NCBI GenBank assembly: GCA_903903635.1
Contig: CAIUZK010000188.1
Coordinates: 29,909 to 93,908 of the forward strand
Reading direction: 5' to 3'
DNA from: an uncultured Bacteroidota bacterium
Lineage (GTDB): Bacteria > Bacteroidota > Bacteroidia > Chitinophagales > Chitinophagaceae
DNA length: 64,000 nucleotides
Part shown: positions 25,631-33,963 of the stretch, one piece after another
Numbering within the stretch: the first letter of the stretch is position 1
Layout of the letters: each line of letters begins with the position of its first letter
Made by a program: the position numbers and the translations under genes
The notes under the pieces: model-generated
What the model was told of the DNA's origin: nothing
What the model saw: only the letters and a program-made list of their open reading frames with translations
Databases searched by the model: none

Positions 25631-28267
25631 ATGAAACACCTTCACCTTACTATAATTGCACTTTTTTATGCAATGGTATCTTATGCATATGTAGGGCCTA
25701 TCCACGGGCTTTCTCAGCTGTGTGTTGGCAATTCCGGCACATATACCGATTCCGCTCCCGGGGGCATCTGGAGCAGTTCATCACCCATTATTGTTATCAA
25801 CCCAACCACAGGTATCGCTACTGGTGTTTCATCTGGTACTACCACAATCACATATACTGTTGGGGCTTCCTATACACTTAAGTCTGTTACCATTAATCCC
25901 TTGCCTTACCCTATAAGCAGTCTGGACTCTGTATGCGTTGGTAGCTCCATTTTTCTCACCGACCCCACACCAGCTGGTGTCTGGGCTTGCAGCACACCTT
26001 TAATTGCTACTATAACTAGTGGTACTGGTTTACTTACAGGTGTTTCAGGCGGGGTAGCTACTATTAGCTATGTAAGCACGAGCGGCTGCGCCATTACAAA
26101 ATCAGTCACTGTTAATCCATTTCCTGCCCCTATCACCGGCCCAACATATGTTTGTACAGGTTTTACTGCAACTTTTTCCGATCCTACTCCTGGTGGTACC
26201 TGGTCATCCTATCTTCCTGCTGTGGGAAGTATCAATACTGCCGGTGTTGTTACAGGTATTTCAACGGGAACTACTGCTATCTACTACTCTGTCAGAGGTT
26301 GCCCGGTTATTTTTTCGCTTCCAGTTATACCACCACCCATGGCATATACTGTCACAGGTGGCGGCTCCTATTGCAGTGGAGGTGGAGGTGTTCCTGTTTC
26401 TTTGGTTAATTCACAGGTTGGGGTTTTCTATCATTTATACAATGGCACATCTCCGGTAGGGGTACCAGTTACGGGCACCGGCAGTGCTATTTCGTTTGGT
26501 TTAATCACGGCTCCAGGTACCTACACTGTTATAGCCAATCTGGGTACTTCTTGTTTTGATAATATGATTGGCTCAGCCACCATTACAACAATTGCTTTGC
26601 CTGCCATCTATACGCTCACAGGCTTTGGCAGTTATTGCGCAGGCGGCTATGGTGTGCCATGCGGCCTAAGTGGTTCCTCAACTGGTGTCAACTACGCCCT
26701 TTACAATGGTACTACGCTGGTTACTACGTTAGCTGGCACTGGTTCCCCAATCAGTTTTGGTACTATTGTTACTCCAGGTACTTATACGGTAGTAGCTACC
26801 GATGTTAGCACCGGTTGTACCAGTACCACATCAGCCGCGGTTATCTCCCTCATCCCACGCCCTGTAGCCTATGCAATTTCACCAGGTGGCGGCTATTGCT
26901 TCGACGGTTCGGGCATCGACATAACATTGTCCGGTTCTGATTCTGGCATCAGTTACCTGTTATATCGTACAGGTTGCCCTGCAGGCCTACCAATTTCCGG
27001 TACGGGTTCTGCTCTCGATTTCGGTTACCAACGTCTTGCCGGGGACTATGTCGTATCAGCCACAGATACCGTTACTGGATGTAGGATTTCAATGACTGGT
27101 ACAGCTTATATCTCCTACCTCCCCGTGCCGGAACTATCCGTTTCAGGTCCGGATATAGTTTGTGGCGGCAGTGCATCTATTTCAGTTACTGGTGCTGAGT
27201 CATATTTATGGATGCCCACCACAGGCCTTTCATGCACTACCTGCAGTTCAGTAATATCCAACCCTCCCACTACCACTGCTTATACTGTTTGGGGTGCCAA
27301 TAGTTCAGGATGCACAAGCAGCCTTTTAGTTAAAGTTTACCGCAATCGCGTCTCTGGTCATATTTCCCACACAGGCCTGGCTACCGATTCCTTTAAGGTT
27401 TGGCTTATCCAGTTCAACCCCTCCGACAGCTCATTAGCAGCTCTGGAATCTACTAATTCGTGTATGGATTCAGGTATGCCGTATTACGAATTTGACAGCC
27501 CTCCAATTGGTTACTATATGGTTAAAGCACAGTTATCCGGAAGCTTGTCAGGTACCAGTGGCTACATTCCTACCTATGGTTTATCATCACCCTATTGGTA
27601 TTCAGCTTCTGCTTTCCTCCATCTGCCGATAGCTGATACACAGAACATAAATATGATTTACGGCACGGTGCCTCCCGGTCCGGGCTTTATTTCGGGTTTG
27701 GTTGTATGGGGCGCAGGCAAGGGCACCTCAGACGATATGCCTTTAGCAGACATGACCATCCTGCTTAAAGATGCATCAGGCAGCATAATAGCCAGTACTA
27801 CTACAGCAACCAATGGCACCTACTATTTTTCTAACCTGCCAGAAGGTAACTACACTGTCTATCCTGAGTTTTATCAGTACTTTACAACTCCTTCAGCTAC
27901 TATTACATTAGCCCCCGGCCTGGATTCAGCACTATCCATCAACTTTAAGCTACACACCTCTACTCGTACCATCACCCCTTACGACAACTCAAAGGTGCCG
28001 CAACCTATGGCCACTGGTATCAGCATTTATCCCAATCCTGCATCAGCCACCCTCAATATAACCTGGAACCACCAGGCCACAGGCACTGCCGATGTAACGA
28101 TTGCTGATATGATAGGCCATGAAGCCATTTCCCAACAACTCCAGCTTAATGCCGCCACAGGCAACACGCAGGTAGACCTTAGTACATTGGCTCCCGGCAT
28201 CTACACCATCACCATCCGCACATCCGCGACAAGTTTCACCAGCAAGCTGGTCCGCATCCACGATTAA
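25631..28267 (+). CDS. T9SS-secreted Ig-repeat surface protein, copy 3 of 3 (878 aa)
   Basis: The ATG at 25631 aligns with the starts of copies 1 and 2 (MKHLHLTIIALFYAMVSYAY); a TTG three codons upstream would only lengthen the signal peptide. Three Ig-like group 2 repeats, three 88-residue-type repeats, an Ig-like domain, the FKVWLIQFNPSDSSLAALES module, a CnaB-like domain and a T9SS signal (GISIYPNPASATLNITWNHQ) follow in the same order. It is clearly more diverged from copies 1 and 2 than they are from each other, so it is the older branch. Its C-terminal sorting domain is not part of the near-identical tract. Confidence 0.88.
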   Translation: MKHLHLTIIALFYAMVSYAYVGPIHGLSQLCVGNSGTYTDSAPGGIWSSSSPIIVINPTTGIATGVSSGTTTITYTVGASYTLKSVTINPLPYPISSLDSVCVGSSIFLTDPTPAGVWACSTPLIATITSGTGLLTGVSGGVATISYVSTSGCAITKSVTVNPFPAPITGPTYVCTGFTATFSDPTPGGTWSSYLPAVGSINTAGVVTGISTGTTAIYYSVRGCPVIFSLPVIPPPMAYTVTGGGSYCSGGGGVPVSLVNSQVGVFYHLYNGTSPVGVPVTGTGSAISFGLITAPGTYTVIANLGTSCFDNMIGSATITTIALPAIYTLTGFGSYCAGGYGVPCGLSGSSTGVNYALYNGTTLVTTLAGTGSPISFGTIVTPGTYTVVATDVSTGCTSTTSAAVISLIPRPVAYAISPGGGYCFDGSGIDITLSGSDSGISYLLYRTGCPAGLPISGTGSALDFGYQRLAGDYVVSATDTVTGCRISMTGTAYISYLPVPELSVSGPDIVCGGSASISVTGAESYLWMPTTGLSCTTCSSVISNPPTTTAYTVWGANSSGCTSSLLVKVYRNRVSGHISHTGLATDSFKVWLIQFNPSDSSLAALESTNSCMDSGMPYYEFDSPPIGYYMVKAQLSGSLSGTSGYIPTYGLSSPYWYSASAFLHLPIADTQNINMIYGTVPPGPGFISGLVVWGAGKGTSDDMPLADMTILLKDASGSIIASTTTATNGTYYFSNLPEGNYTVYPEFYQYFTTPSATITLAPGLDSALSINFKLHTSTRTITPYDNSKVPQPMATGISIYPNPASATLNITWNHQATGTADVTIADMIGHEAISQQLQLNAATGNTQVDLSTLAPGIYTITIRTSATSFTSKLVRIHD

Positions 28268-28290
28268 TAAATACACGCCCCATAAACCTC

Positions 28291-28314
28291 AAAGCTCCCC
28301 CCACCGGGAGCTTT
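28291..28314 (+). terminator. Terminator-like hairpin after Ig-repeat copy 3
   Basis: AAAGCTCCC (28291-28299) pairs with GGGAGCTTT (28306-28314). It lies 23 nt after the stop and has little T tract. Confidence 0.65.
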
Positions 28315-28428
28315 GCTGCATTTAACCCAATCCATAAGTAGCCCTCATTTCAAATGCCACAATTGGAAATTCCCTTCGCTCCTTCGCTCCATCAAAATTT
28401 CCATTTCCAAAAAAATCCTTAAATAAAC

Positions 28429-28593
28429 GTGAGTTCGATGAATAAATTGAGGCTGTAATAGCCCCTTTCTTTGAATCTTTTGCGAGGATGAATATTGTAT
28501 TTGTATGTTTCTTTTTCAAAAGTTCTCCAACGTTCTTGCGGTCAGTGCGGAAAGCGGTGCAGGGCAGGAACTATCTTTATTCATCGAACTCAC
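28429..28593. repeat. Perfect 18-bp inverted repeat enclosing about 130 bp
   Basis: GTGAGTTCGATGAATAAA (28429-28446) is exactly reverse-complementary to 28576-28593. The similarity continues weakly outwards (TTAAATAAAC against ATTTAAA). No real gene lies between. It may be a small mobile element or an inverted duplication in decayed DNA. Confidence 0.6.
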
Positions 28594-28606
28594 TTTAAAT
28601 TACATT

Positions 28607-28883
28607 ATGTCTGCAAAAACAAACCCAAAGCTATATGAACAAGGTTGTATGACTTTATCCGGATAGCCGATGATAAAAGTTTGCAAGCTATATGTCATTT
28701 ATTGGAGCCGCAGTTTGAAACTAACCAGAAATGGTGGACTGGCAAGGGTTTTGCAAATTTGCGGATATCTTGATTGAAAGTCAATACCGACTTGAAATTA
28801 CTAAAATTAAAATACTGCAAATATATTTCGAAGGAGATTTTACTGATAAAAAATACCAGCCAGAGATGAGAATACCGACATAA
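28607..28883 (+). pseudogene. Frameshifted remnant resembling an addiction-module antitoxin
   Basis: Three overlapping frames together read as one protein: MSAKTNPKLYEQ (frame of 28607), then LYDFIRIADDKSLQAICHLL and EPQFETNQKWWTGKGFANLR (28645-28773), then LIESQYRLEITKIKIL onward to a TAA at 28883. The middle resembles the IRxADDKxLxAIxxxxE region I know from small Bacteroidota antitoxins that accompany RelE/ParE toxins. Two frameshifts are needed to join the parts and no toxin gene is next to it. It is best read as a dead gene; the family assignment is tentative. Confidence 0.45.
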
Positions 28884-28946
28884 GAAAAGGATTCGATAAC
28901 TATAGCAATTGAGCATAAAATTTTACGCCCAAATCAGATTTAAAGG

Positions 28947-29123
28947 TCAGGCTACACGCTTATTTTCCACTTTAGTATAAGTGTACCTAACCTTGTTTCC
29001 ATCTGTTTTAAAAGTCACTTCCACTTCTTCAGGGCTAAAAAGGTTGATGATTCCAGTTCTGAATCTTCTAAAAAATCCTCGTATTCCTTTCAGACTGTCA
29101 GTCTGGCTATCGTTTTGAATCAT
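28947..29123 (-). CDS. Small hypothetical protein (58 aa)
   Basis: A complete ATG-to-TGA frame of 58 residues, beginning MIQNDSQTDSLKGIRGFFRR. The second half (FSPEEVEVTFKTDGNKVRYT) has a two-strand beta pattern with charged residues, and the protein ends KVENKRVA. No signal peptide. No family recognised. It lies in the decayed region between the Ig-repeat genes and rpsF. Its balanced, protein-like composition supports a real gene or a recent remnant of one. Confidence 0.45.
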   Translation of the reverse strand: MIQNDSQTDSLKGIRGFFRRFRTGIINLFSPEEVEVTFKTDGNKVRYTYTKVENKRVA

Positions 29124-29294
29124 AAAAAAGTTTTGGTTTACAGAATAGCTATGTCTAGCTACTATAATAATAACAGCAAAACGCCTATTATTATTGTTAC
29201 AGCTTTAAACATAATAATAATGTCTGCAAAAATCATACCATTGTCAATATATTTATCAACACCTTATTAAGATTGGGAATTTTCCTATATTTTA
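29124..29294. other. AT-rich stretch before the rpsF promoter
   Basis: The DNA is dominated by TAATAATAAT-type runs and contains no gene I can support. Confidence 0.4.
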
Positions 29295-29326
29295 TTTGGT
29301 TTAAATAATTTTCTGCCTTACTTTTG
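29295..29326 (+). promoter_or_regulatory. Consensus Bacteroidota promoter of rpsF-rpsR-rplI
   Basis: TTTG (29295-29298) and TACTTTTG (29319-29326) are 20 nt apart, matching the TTTG-N19/20-TAnnTTTG promoter of Bacteroidota. Transcription should start near 29332, leaving a leader of about 150 nt before the rpsF ATG. Confidence 0.8.
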
Positions 29327-29331
29327 CAGTC

Positions 29332-29479
29332 CCAAATTTCCGGCTACTAATTTCAGTTGGCAGTTCAGATAATAAAACCGGAAGTCTTCCCGACTTTCAG
29401 TTTTTGACTTTCGACAAAAGACTAAAAATAGTATCCAAAGTTCCCGCCGGAAGTTGGATTAACCTTTTTAAACAAAATT
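29332..29479 (+). promoter_or_regulatory. Leader of the rpsF operon, candidate S6:S18 binding site
   Basis: The 150-nt leader contains several CCG trinucleotides (TTCCGGCTAC, ACCGGAAGTCTTCCCG, CCCGCCGGAAG) in places that can form short hairpins. In many bacteria the S6:S18 complex represses its own operon by binding a leader with a conserved CCG in a structured site. The match here is by position and base content only; the exact fold was not computed. Confidence 0.35.
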
Positions 29480-29842
29480 ATGGCAACACAAAACAACCTT
29501 CAGAGTTACGAGCTGATGGCGATCTTCACACCCGTTCTGTCGGATGAAGATTACAAAAACGCTCAGAAGAAGTTCACGGACTTCATCAAAGAAGCTGGTG
29601 GCGAGATCGTTCACCAGGATGCATGGGGACTACGCTCCCTTGCTTATCCGATACAGAAGAAGACAACAGGTCTTTACTATGTACTCGAGTACCAGGCACC
29701 TGCAGAAACTAATGCAAAGCTGGAAATCATGATGAACCGCGATGAGACAATCATCCGTCACATGGTTACGCGTCTGGACAAGTTCTCTATCGCATACAAC
29801 CTCAGAAAACGCAGTAAACACTTAACCGCTGATAACGCTTAA
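29480..29842 (+). CDS. rpsF: 30S ribosomal protein S6
   Basis: 120 residues with the S6 ferredoxin-like fold: YELMAIFTPVLSDEDYKNAQ at the start, then GGEIVHQDAWGLRSLAYPIQ and KKTTGLYYVLEYQA, all conserved. S6 binds 16S rRNA in the platform of the 30S subunit as a heterodimer with S18, encoded next. First gene of the operon with rpsR and rplI. Confidence 0.98.
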   Translation: MATQNNLQSYELMAIFTPVLSDEDYKNAQKKFTDFIKEAGGEIVHQDAWGLRSLAYPIQKKTTGLYYVLEYQAPAETNAKLEIMMNRDETIIRHMVTRLDKFSIAYNLRKRSKHLTADNA

Positions 29843-29854
29843 AAACACACAACA

Positions 29855-30121
29855 ATGGCAAAGCAAAACGAAATAAAATTCCTTACGTCACAACGTGTCG
29901 AAAAGCGCCCTAAGAAATATTGCCGTTTTAAGAAAATGGGCATACGGTATATCGATTATAAAGACGGTGAGTTCCTGAAGAAATTCCTCAACGAACAAGG
30001 CAGGATGCTGCCGCGCCGCATTACCGGAAACTCTCTTAAGTTTCAGCGCAAAGTATCACAGGCGATCAAAAAGGCCCGCCAGATGGCTCTTTTACCATAC
30101 GTTACTGACCTTTTAAAATAG
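29855..30121 (+). CDS. rpsR: 30S ribosomal protein S18
   Basis: 88 residues, basic, with [20 protein letters not shown] (S18 N-terminal part with a single Cys instead of a zinc-binding set) and [13 protein letters not shown] [20 protein letters not shown]. It pairs with S6 on the platform of the small subunit. It starts 12 nt after rpsF, in the same operon. Confidence 0.98.
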   Translation: MAKQNEIKFLTSQRVEKRPKKYCRFKKMGIRYIDYKDGEFLKKFLNEQGRMLPRRITGNSLKFQRKVSQAIKKARQMALLPYVTDLLK

Positions 30122-30127
30122 ACAATC

Positions 30128-30574
30128 ATGCAAGTAATTCTTATAAAAGACGTTGACAACCTGGGTTCAGCACACGAAATGGTAACTGTAAAGCCAGGAT
30201 ACGCACGCAATTACCTCATTCCTCAAAAATATGCAATTGAAGCCAGTGGCAGCAATGCAAAAATTATGGAAGAGCGCCGCAAACAATTACAGAAGAAAGA
30301 AGATAAACTTATGGCTGAAATAGCCAACGTTACCGATGTTCTTAAAGCATCACCTGTAAAGGTTGGCGCCAAGATCGGTATCAGTGGTAAGATCTTTGGT
30401 TCTGTTACTGCTATCCAGATAGCACGCGCCATTCGCGAACAGAAAGGTTATGAAATTGACCGCCGCCGTATCACTATCCTTGACGATGTTAAGGAAGCAG
30501 GTATGCACAAGGCAAGCATCGATTTCGGCAAAGACAACCTGGTTGAAATTGAATTTGAAGTAATAGGCGAATAA
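30128..30574 (+). CDS. rplI: 50S ribosomal protein L9
   Basis: 148 residues with the bacterial L9 plan. The N-terminal RNA-binding domain starts MQVILIKDVDNLGSAHEMVT and includes VKPGYARNYLIPQKYAIEA, then a long connecting helix (about 41-75) and a C-terminal domain (IGISGKIFGSVTAIQIARAI). L9 binds 23S rRNA and helps to keep reading frame. It lies 6 nt after rpsR and ends with a terminator. Confidence 0.98.
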   Translation: MQVILIKDVDNLGSAHEMVTVKPGYARNYLIPQKYAIEASGSNAKIMEERRKQLQKKEDKLMAEIANVTDVLKASPVKVGAKIGISGKIFGSVTAIQIARAIREQKGYEIDRRRITILDDVKEAGMHKASIDFGKDNLVEIEFEVIGE

Positions 30575-30592
30575 GCTTATAATTTTTATCGG

Positions 30593-30622
30593 AAAGCCAG
30601 TCCCCAAAGGGCTGGCTTTTTT
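30593..30622 (+). terminator. Terminator after rplI
   Basis: AAAGCCAG (30593-30600) pairs with CTGGCTTT (30612-30619), with a T tract. It closes the ribosomal operon. Confidence 0.85.
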
Positions 30623-30688
30623 GATTTTATAATTAATGTAGTTTCTGAAAAAGACTTTATTTTTTTAGTGCAGAATTTATTTTGTGCG

Positions 30689-32335
30689 CTACCCCTCCTC
30701 AATTACTTCCCTGCTACGTTTTACAGCCTTTTCATAGGTATCGGTAATATTTGCTTTGCCTATCTGGAACATCAGCCTTGCCTTGATCAGCTCATTTAAC
30801 ACCTGCTCATTGGATACCTCCGCTAAGATGAGCTTTGTGCCTTTATTCTTTATCTCCTTATGCACTTCCCTTAAGGTCTGAATACCGGTTGCATCAATGA
30901 TCGGAACAAACCGCATTCTTATGATCAACACTTTTGCCGGATTCTCAATTACCTTCATGGCTTCCTTGAATTTGTAAGCAGCGCCGAAGAACAATGGCCC
31001 GTTGATCTCATAAAGATCTACACCTGCAGGCAGCGTATTTATTTCCAGTGTATCCTCACCATTAGCTTCTTCATTAACAGTAAGATGCTGCACCGAACTC
31101 GATTTCATCATCTTCTGAATAAACAGGAATGCCGCCAGTACAATACCAAATTCTATAGCCACTGTGAGGTCAACAAATACGGTGAGCAAAAATGTCACCA
31201 GTAATACCGCAGCATCGCTCCTTGACCCCTTCAGCACCGAAACGAAATTTTCCCATTCGCTCATGTTATAAGCCACTATAATCAATATTCCCCCAAGCGT
31301 AGCCATTGGAATCAGGGCGGCCCATTTGCCCACAAAAAGCATGATGATCAACAGAGTAATGGCATGAGTTATACCAGCAACAGGTGTTCTGCCTCCGTTT
31401 TTTATATTGGTTGCAGTGCGGGCTATAGCGCCGGTTGCCGGGATACCTCCAAATAAGGCTGAACCAATATTAGCCAGGCCCTGTGCTATCAGTTCTGTAT
31501 TAGACCGGTGGTTTCCCCCTATCATACCATCGGCAACTACAGCACACAACAATGATTCTATGCTGCCTAACAATGCAATAGTAATAGCCGGCCTCATTAA
31601 TCCACTGATTACACTAAAACTAAGTTCAGGTACAATAGGCCTGGGAAAAGAAGAAGGTATAGCCCCAAATCGGGAGCCTATGGTCTCAACCGGGAGCTTG
31701 AGAAAATAGGCTACTGCCGTGGTTCCCAATATAGCGATAAGCGACCCTGGTATTTTATGCGTGACCCTGGGCCACAAAAACACAATGACAATAGTAGACA
31801 GGCCGATGACCATTGCCGGTACATTTATGGTAGATAAATAGTGGCTGTACGATCTCCATTTATCAATGAAATCGGCCGGAACAGCTCCCATGCGCAGCCC
31901 GAACAGGTCTTTCATCTGCGATGAAAAAATGATAACCGCAATACCTGTGGTAAAACCTACGATAAGCGGATAGGGAATGTATTGTATTGCGCTGCCCACC
32001 TTGGCTAAACCCATGGCAATAAGAAGGATCCCCGCCATAAACGTGGCAATGATTAAGCCGTTGACCCCAAACTGCTGCACTATGCCATAAACAATTACAA
32101 TGAATGCACCGGTTGGTCCTCCTATCTGCACACGGCTGCCTCCAAGTGCAGCTATAATAAATCCGGCAATAATGGCGGTAAACAGTCCTTTCTCGGGAGA
32201 AACCCCGGAAGCAATGGCAAAGGCAATGGCCAGAGGAAGGGCAACTATTCCAACAATGATACCTGCTACGAGGTCCTTGGCAAAAAGATCCTTATTGTAA
32301 TTCTTTAAAGTGTCTATTATTTTCGGCCGGAACAT
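30689..32335 (-). CDS. SulP-family anion transporter with STAS domain
   Basis: 548 residues. The first 420 form the SulP membrane domain with about 12-14 hydrophobic helices; typical stretches are LVAGIIVGIVALPLAIAFAI near the N-terminus, QIGGPTGAFIVIVYGI, and the conserved ALFGGIPATGAIARTATNIK region. The C-terminal 110 residues are a cytoplasmic STAS domain (about 440-545) with IRMRFVPIIDATGIQTLREV. SulP proteins carry sulfate, bicarbonate or other anions, usually with a cation; the substrate cannot be told from sequence. A TACCTTTG -7 element lies upstream at 32396-32389. Confidence 0.92.
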   Translation of the reverse strand: MFRPKIIDTLKNYNKDLFAKDLVAGIIVGIVALPLAIAFAIASGVSPEKGLFTAIIAGFIIAALGGSRVQIGGPTGAFIVIVYGIVQQFGVNGLIIATFMAGILLIAMGLAKVGSAIQYIPYPLIVGFTTGIAVIIFSSQMKDLFGLRMGAVPADFIDKWRSYSHYLSTINVPAMVIGLSTIVIVFLWPRVTHKIPGSLIAILGTTAVAYFLKLPVETIGSRFGAIPSSFPRPIVPELSFSVISGLMRPAITIALLGSIESLLCAVVADGMIGGNHRSNTELIAQGLANIGSALFGGIPATGAIARTATNIKNGGRTPVAGITHAITLLIIMLFVGKWAALIPMATLGGILIIVAYNMSEWENFVSVLKGSRSDAAVLLVTFLLTVFVDLTVAIEFGIVLAAFLFIQKMMKSSSVQHLTVNEEANGEDTLEINTLPAGVDLYEINGPLFFGAAYKFKEAMKVIENPAKVLIIRMRFVPIIDATGIQTLREVHKEIKNKGTKLILAEVSNEQVLNELIKARLMFQIGKANITDTYEKAVKRSREVIEEG

Positions 32336-32388
32336 AATTCAAAAGAAGATTTCAACTATAGAAACAATCAATCTGCTAAAATTCGGTG

Positions 32389-32396
32389 CAAAGGTA
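32389..32396 (-). promoter_or_regulatory. Putative -7 element (TACCTTTG) of the SulP gene
   Basis: The minus strand reads TACCTTTG here, 54 nt before the ATG at 32335. The -33 box is not clear. Confidence 0.45.
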
Positions 32397-32563
32397 CGAT
32401 TTGCAGCAACAGGCATTGATACCTATTTATTCGCACATGTGCATAACTGCTTATGAACATATTACAACTGTACTTCCATTTGTTTTTCAACGTTGGCTAT
32501 TCCCTTGTAAAATTTTCACTTTTAAAGAATCTATTTACAATTAAAATACTGAAATTTGACAAC

Positions 32564-33259
32564 ATGTGTTACAAGGTACATACACCGCTAAAAGAAAAAC
32601 TGATAGCATATCTTGGCCCCGGTAAATTTGATGTCCGGCCCTACGAATTCTATTTTCATGCCGATGGGTTTACGATGCCTTTTTTGCCGGTAAGCACAAG
32701 CGAAACACCGAATATTGTTCAGCCCGGCATATGGAAGCTATTGCCGCAATGGGTAAAGAATGACGTTGAGGCACGCAAATATGCCAATACACTTAATGCT
32801 ACTGCTGAAGAAATTTTCGAGAAAGCCAGCTATAAAAATTACATCACCCGAAACAGGTGCCTTGTTTGGGTCGATGGTTTTTTTGAGCCGCATCACCCGG
32901 ATGCCAAAACTACTATTCCCTATTATATATACAGTGCTGATGGCAACCCCTTCTCCCTGGGAGGCGTATATAGTAATTGGGTAAATCAGGATACCGGAGA
33001 AGTAATCAAGACATTCAGCATAATTACTACACCGGCCAATGAACTGCTGGGGCAGATACATAACGAGAAGAAACGCATGCCATTGATCATTTCACCATCA
33101 GACCGGGAGAAATGGCTTGGCCCCCTTTCAAAGGAGGAGATCATACAAATGATGGTTCCATTGCCTGATGGCATATTGGCTGCCTACCCGGTAAGCGGTC
33201 TGGTGTATAATAAGCGTGTGGATAGTAATGTACCAGAAGTATTGCTACCCGGAAAATAA
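32564..33259 (+). CDS. SRAP-domain protein (HMCES/YedK type, abasic-site shield)
   Basis: The start is placed at 32564 because the protein then begins MCYKV; SRAP proteins need a cysteine at position 2, exposed after Met removal, which crosslinks to abasic sites in single-stranded DNA. Other family motifs are NATAEEIFEKASYKN (about 67-81), CLVWVDGFFEPHH with the catalytic Glu, and IHNEKKRMPLII with the active-site His. Length is 231 residues, normal for the family. The longer frame from 32453 would hide the cysteine. The gene converges on prfH with a 28-nt gap, beside another damage-related operon. Confidence 0.92.
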   Translation: MCYKVHTPLKEKLIAYLGPGKFDVRPYEFYFHADGFTMPFLPVSTSETPNIVQPGIWKLLPQWVKNDVEARKYANTLNATAEEIFEKASYKNYITRNRCLVWVDGFFEPHHPDAKTTIPYYIYSADGNPFSLGGVYSNWVNQDTGEVIKTFSIITTPANELLGQIHNEKKRMPLIISPSDREKWLGPLSKEEIIQMMVPLPDGILAAYPVSGLVYNKRVDSNVPEVLLPGK

Positions 33260-33287
33260 TTCATCTCCGGATAGCAATAACTGTCGG

Positions 33288-33899
33288 CTATAAAGGTGAA
33301 ATAATTACCTTAACCGGATTACCTCTTTCCAGTTCGTTATGCTCATCCCATTGCGCTTGTCGGGCTGCCACGAGTTGATCTGTTTGCCAGGCAAGCACTT
33401 TTGCTTTCAGCCGTTCAATGCATAATTGCTTGTTCTGTAGTTGCGACCGGCTATCGCTGGCCAGCACCTGCACTCCTGAAGGTAAATGCACCCCTCTAAC
33501 TGCTGTCTCCACCTTGTTCACATTTTGTCCACCCGGTCCTGAAGACCTGCAGGTTTCAATACGCACATCACTGTCCTTCCATTTCAATTGCTCGCTGCAA
33601 TCGAACACAGCTACGCCCACAAACCAATTTTTACGCCGGTGCATTTTCCGGTAAGGGCTTTGCGCGATCCATTGCACGGTGCCGCTCCATTCCTTTAAAA
33701 ACAATTCCAGGTCAGCGCCTTTAGCCAATAACGTCACCGAATGGAATGTACCTGCAAGGTCACCCTTCTTCTGATCCAGTACCTCAATTTTTACATTGAC
33801 ATTTGTTGACTGTTTCATCATCAGTTCCTGAACCTTAGCCACCACCCTGCAACACTCTTCAGGCCCCCGTCCTGATGTTATCTGAATTACTTTTTCCAT
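33288..33899 (-). CDS. prfH: Peptide chain release factor H (PrfH)
   Basis: 203 residues from the ATG at 33899 (an ATG seven codons upstream lies in a hairpin arm and is less likely). The N-terminus MEKVIQITSGRGPEECCRVV and the catalytic GGQ motif in CRSSGPGGQNVNKVETAVR are those of PrfH; the domain order lacks the stop-codon-reading domain of RF1/RF2. PrfH is known to free peptides from ribosomes whose 16S rRNA was cut at the decoding centre, after which RtcB2 reseals the RNA. It is the third gene of the operon, after rtcB2. Confidence 0.92.
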   Translation of the reverse strand: MEKVIQITSGRGPEECCRVVAKVQELMMKQSTNVNVKIEVLDQKKGDLAGTFHSVTLLAKGADLELFLKEWSGTVQWIAQSPYRKMHRRKNWFVGVAVFDCSEQLKWKDSDVRIETCRSSGPGGQNVNKVETAVRGVHLPSGVQVLASDSRSQLQNKQLCIERLKAKVLAWQTDQLVAARQAQWDEHNELERGNPVKVIISPL

Positions 33900-33915
33900 T
33901 TTCTTTTCTATTTTA

Positions 33916-33952
33916 AACATGGCCCATCATTTAGTTTACAACGGGCCATGTT
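33916..33952 (-). promoter_or_regulatory. 10-bp hairpin in the rtcB2-prfH gap
   Basis: AACATGGCCC (33916-33925) and GGGCCATGTT (33943-33952) form a perfect stem with a 17-nt loop. It occupies nearly all of the space between the rtcB2 stop (33964) and the prfH start (33899). The alternative prfH ATG at 33920 lies in its arm. It could slow transcription, protect an RNA end or set the ratio of the two products. Confidence 0.55.
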
Positions 33953-33963
33953 TTATTATTTAA

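Noticed and set aside
19251..28267. Regular direct repeats that could suggest a CRISPR array
   Set aside because: The repeats are in-frame protein domain repeats of 72 and 88 codons with many substitutions, not short identical repeats separated by unique spacers.
28322..28519. 65-codon minus-strand ORF after Ig-repeat copy 3
   Set aside because: It passes through one arm of the inverted repeat and has no recognisable pattern. I do not have enough to call it a gene.
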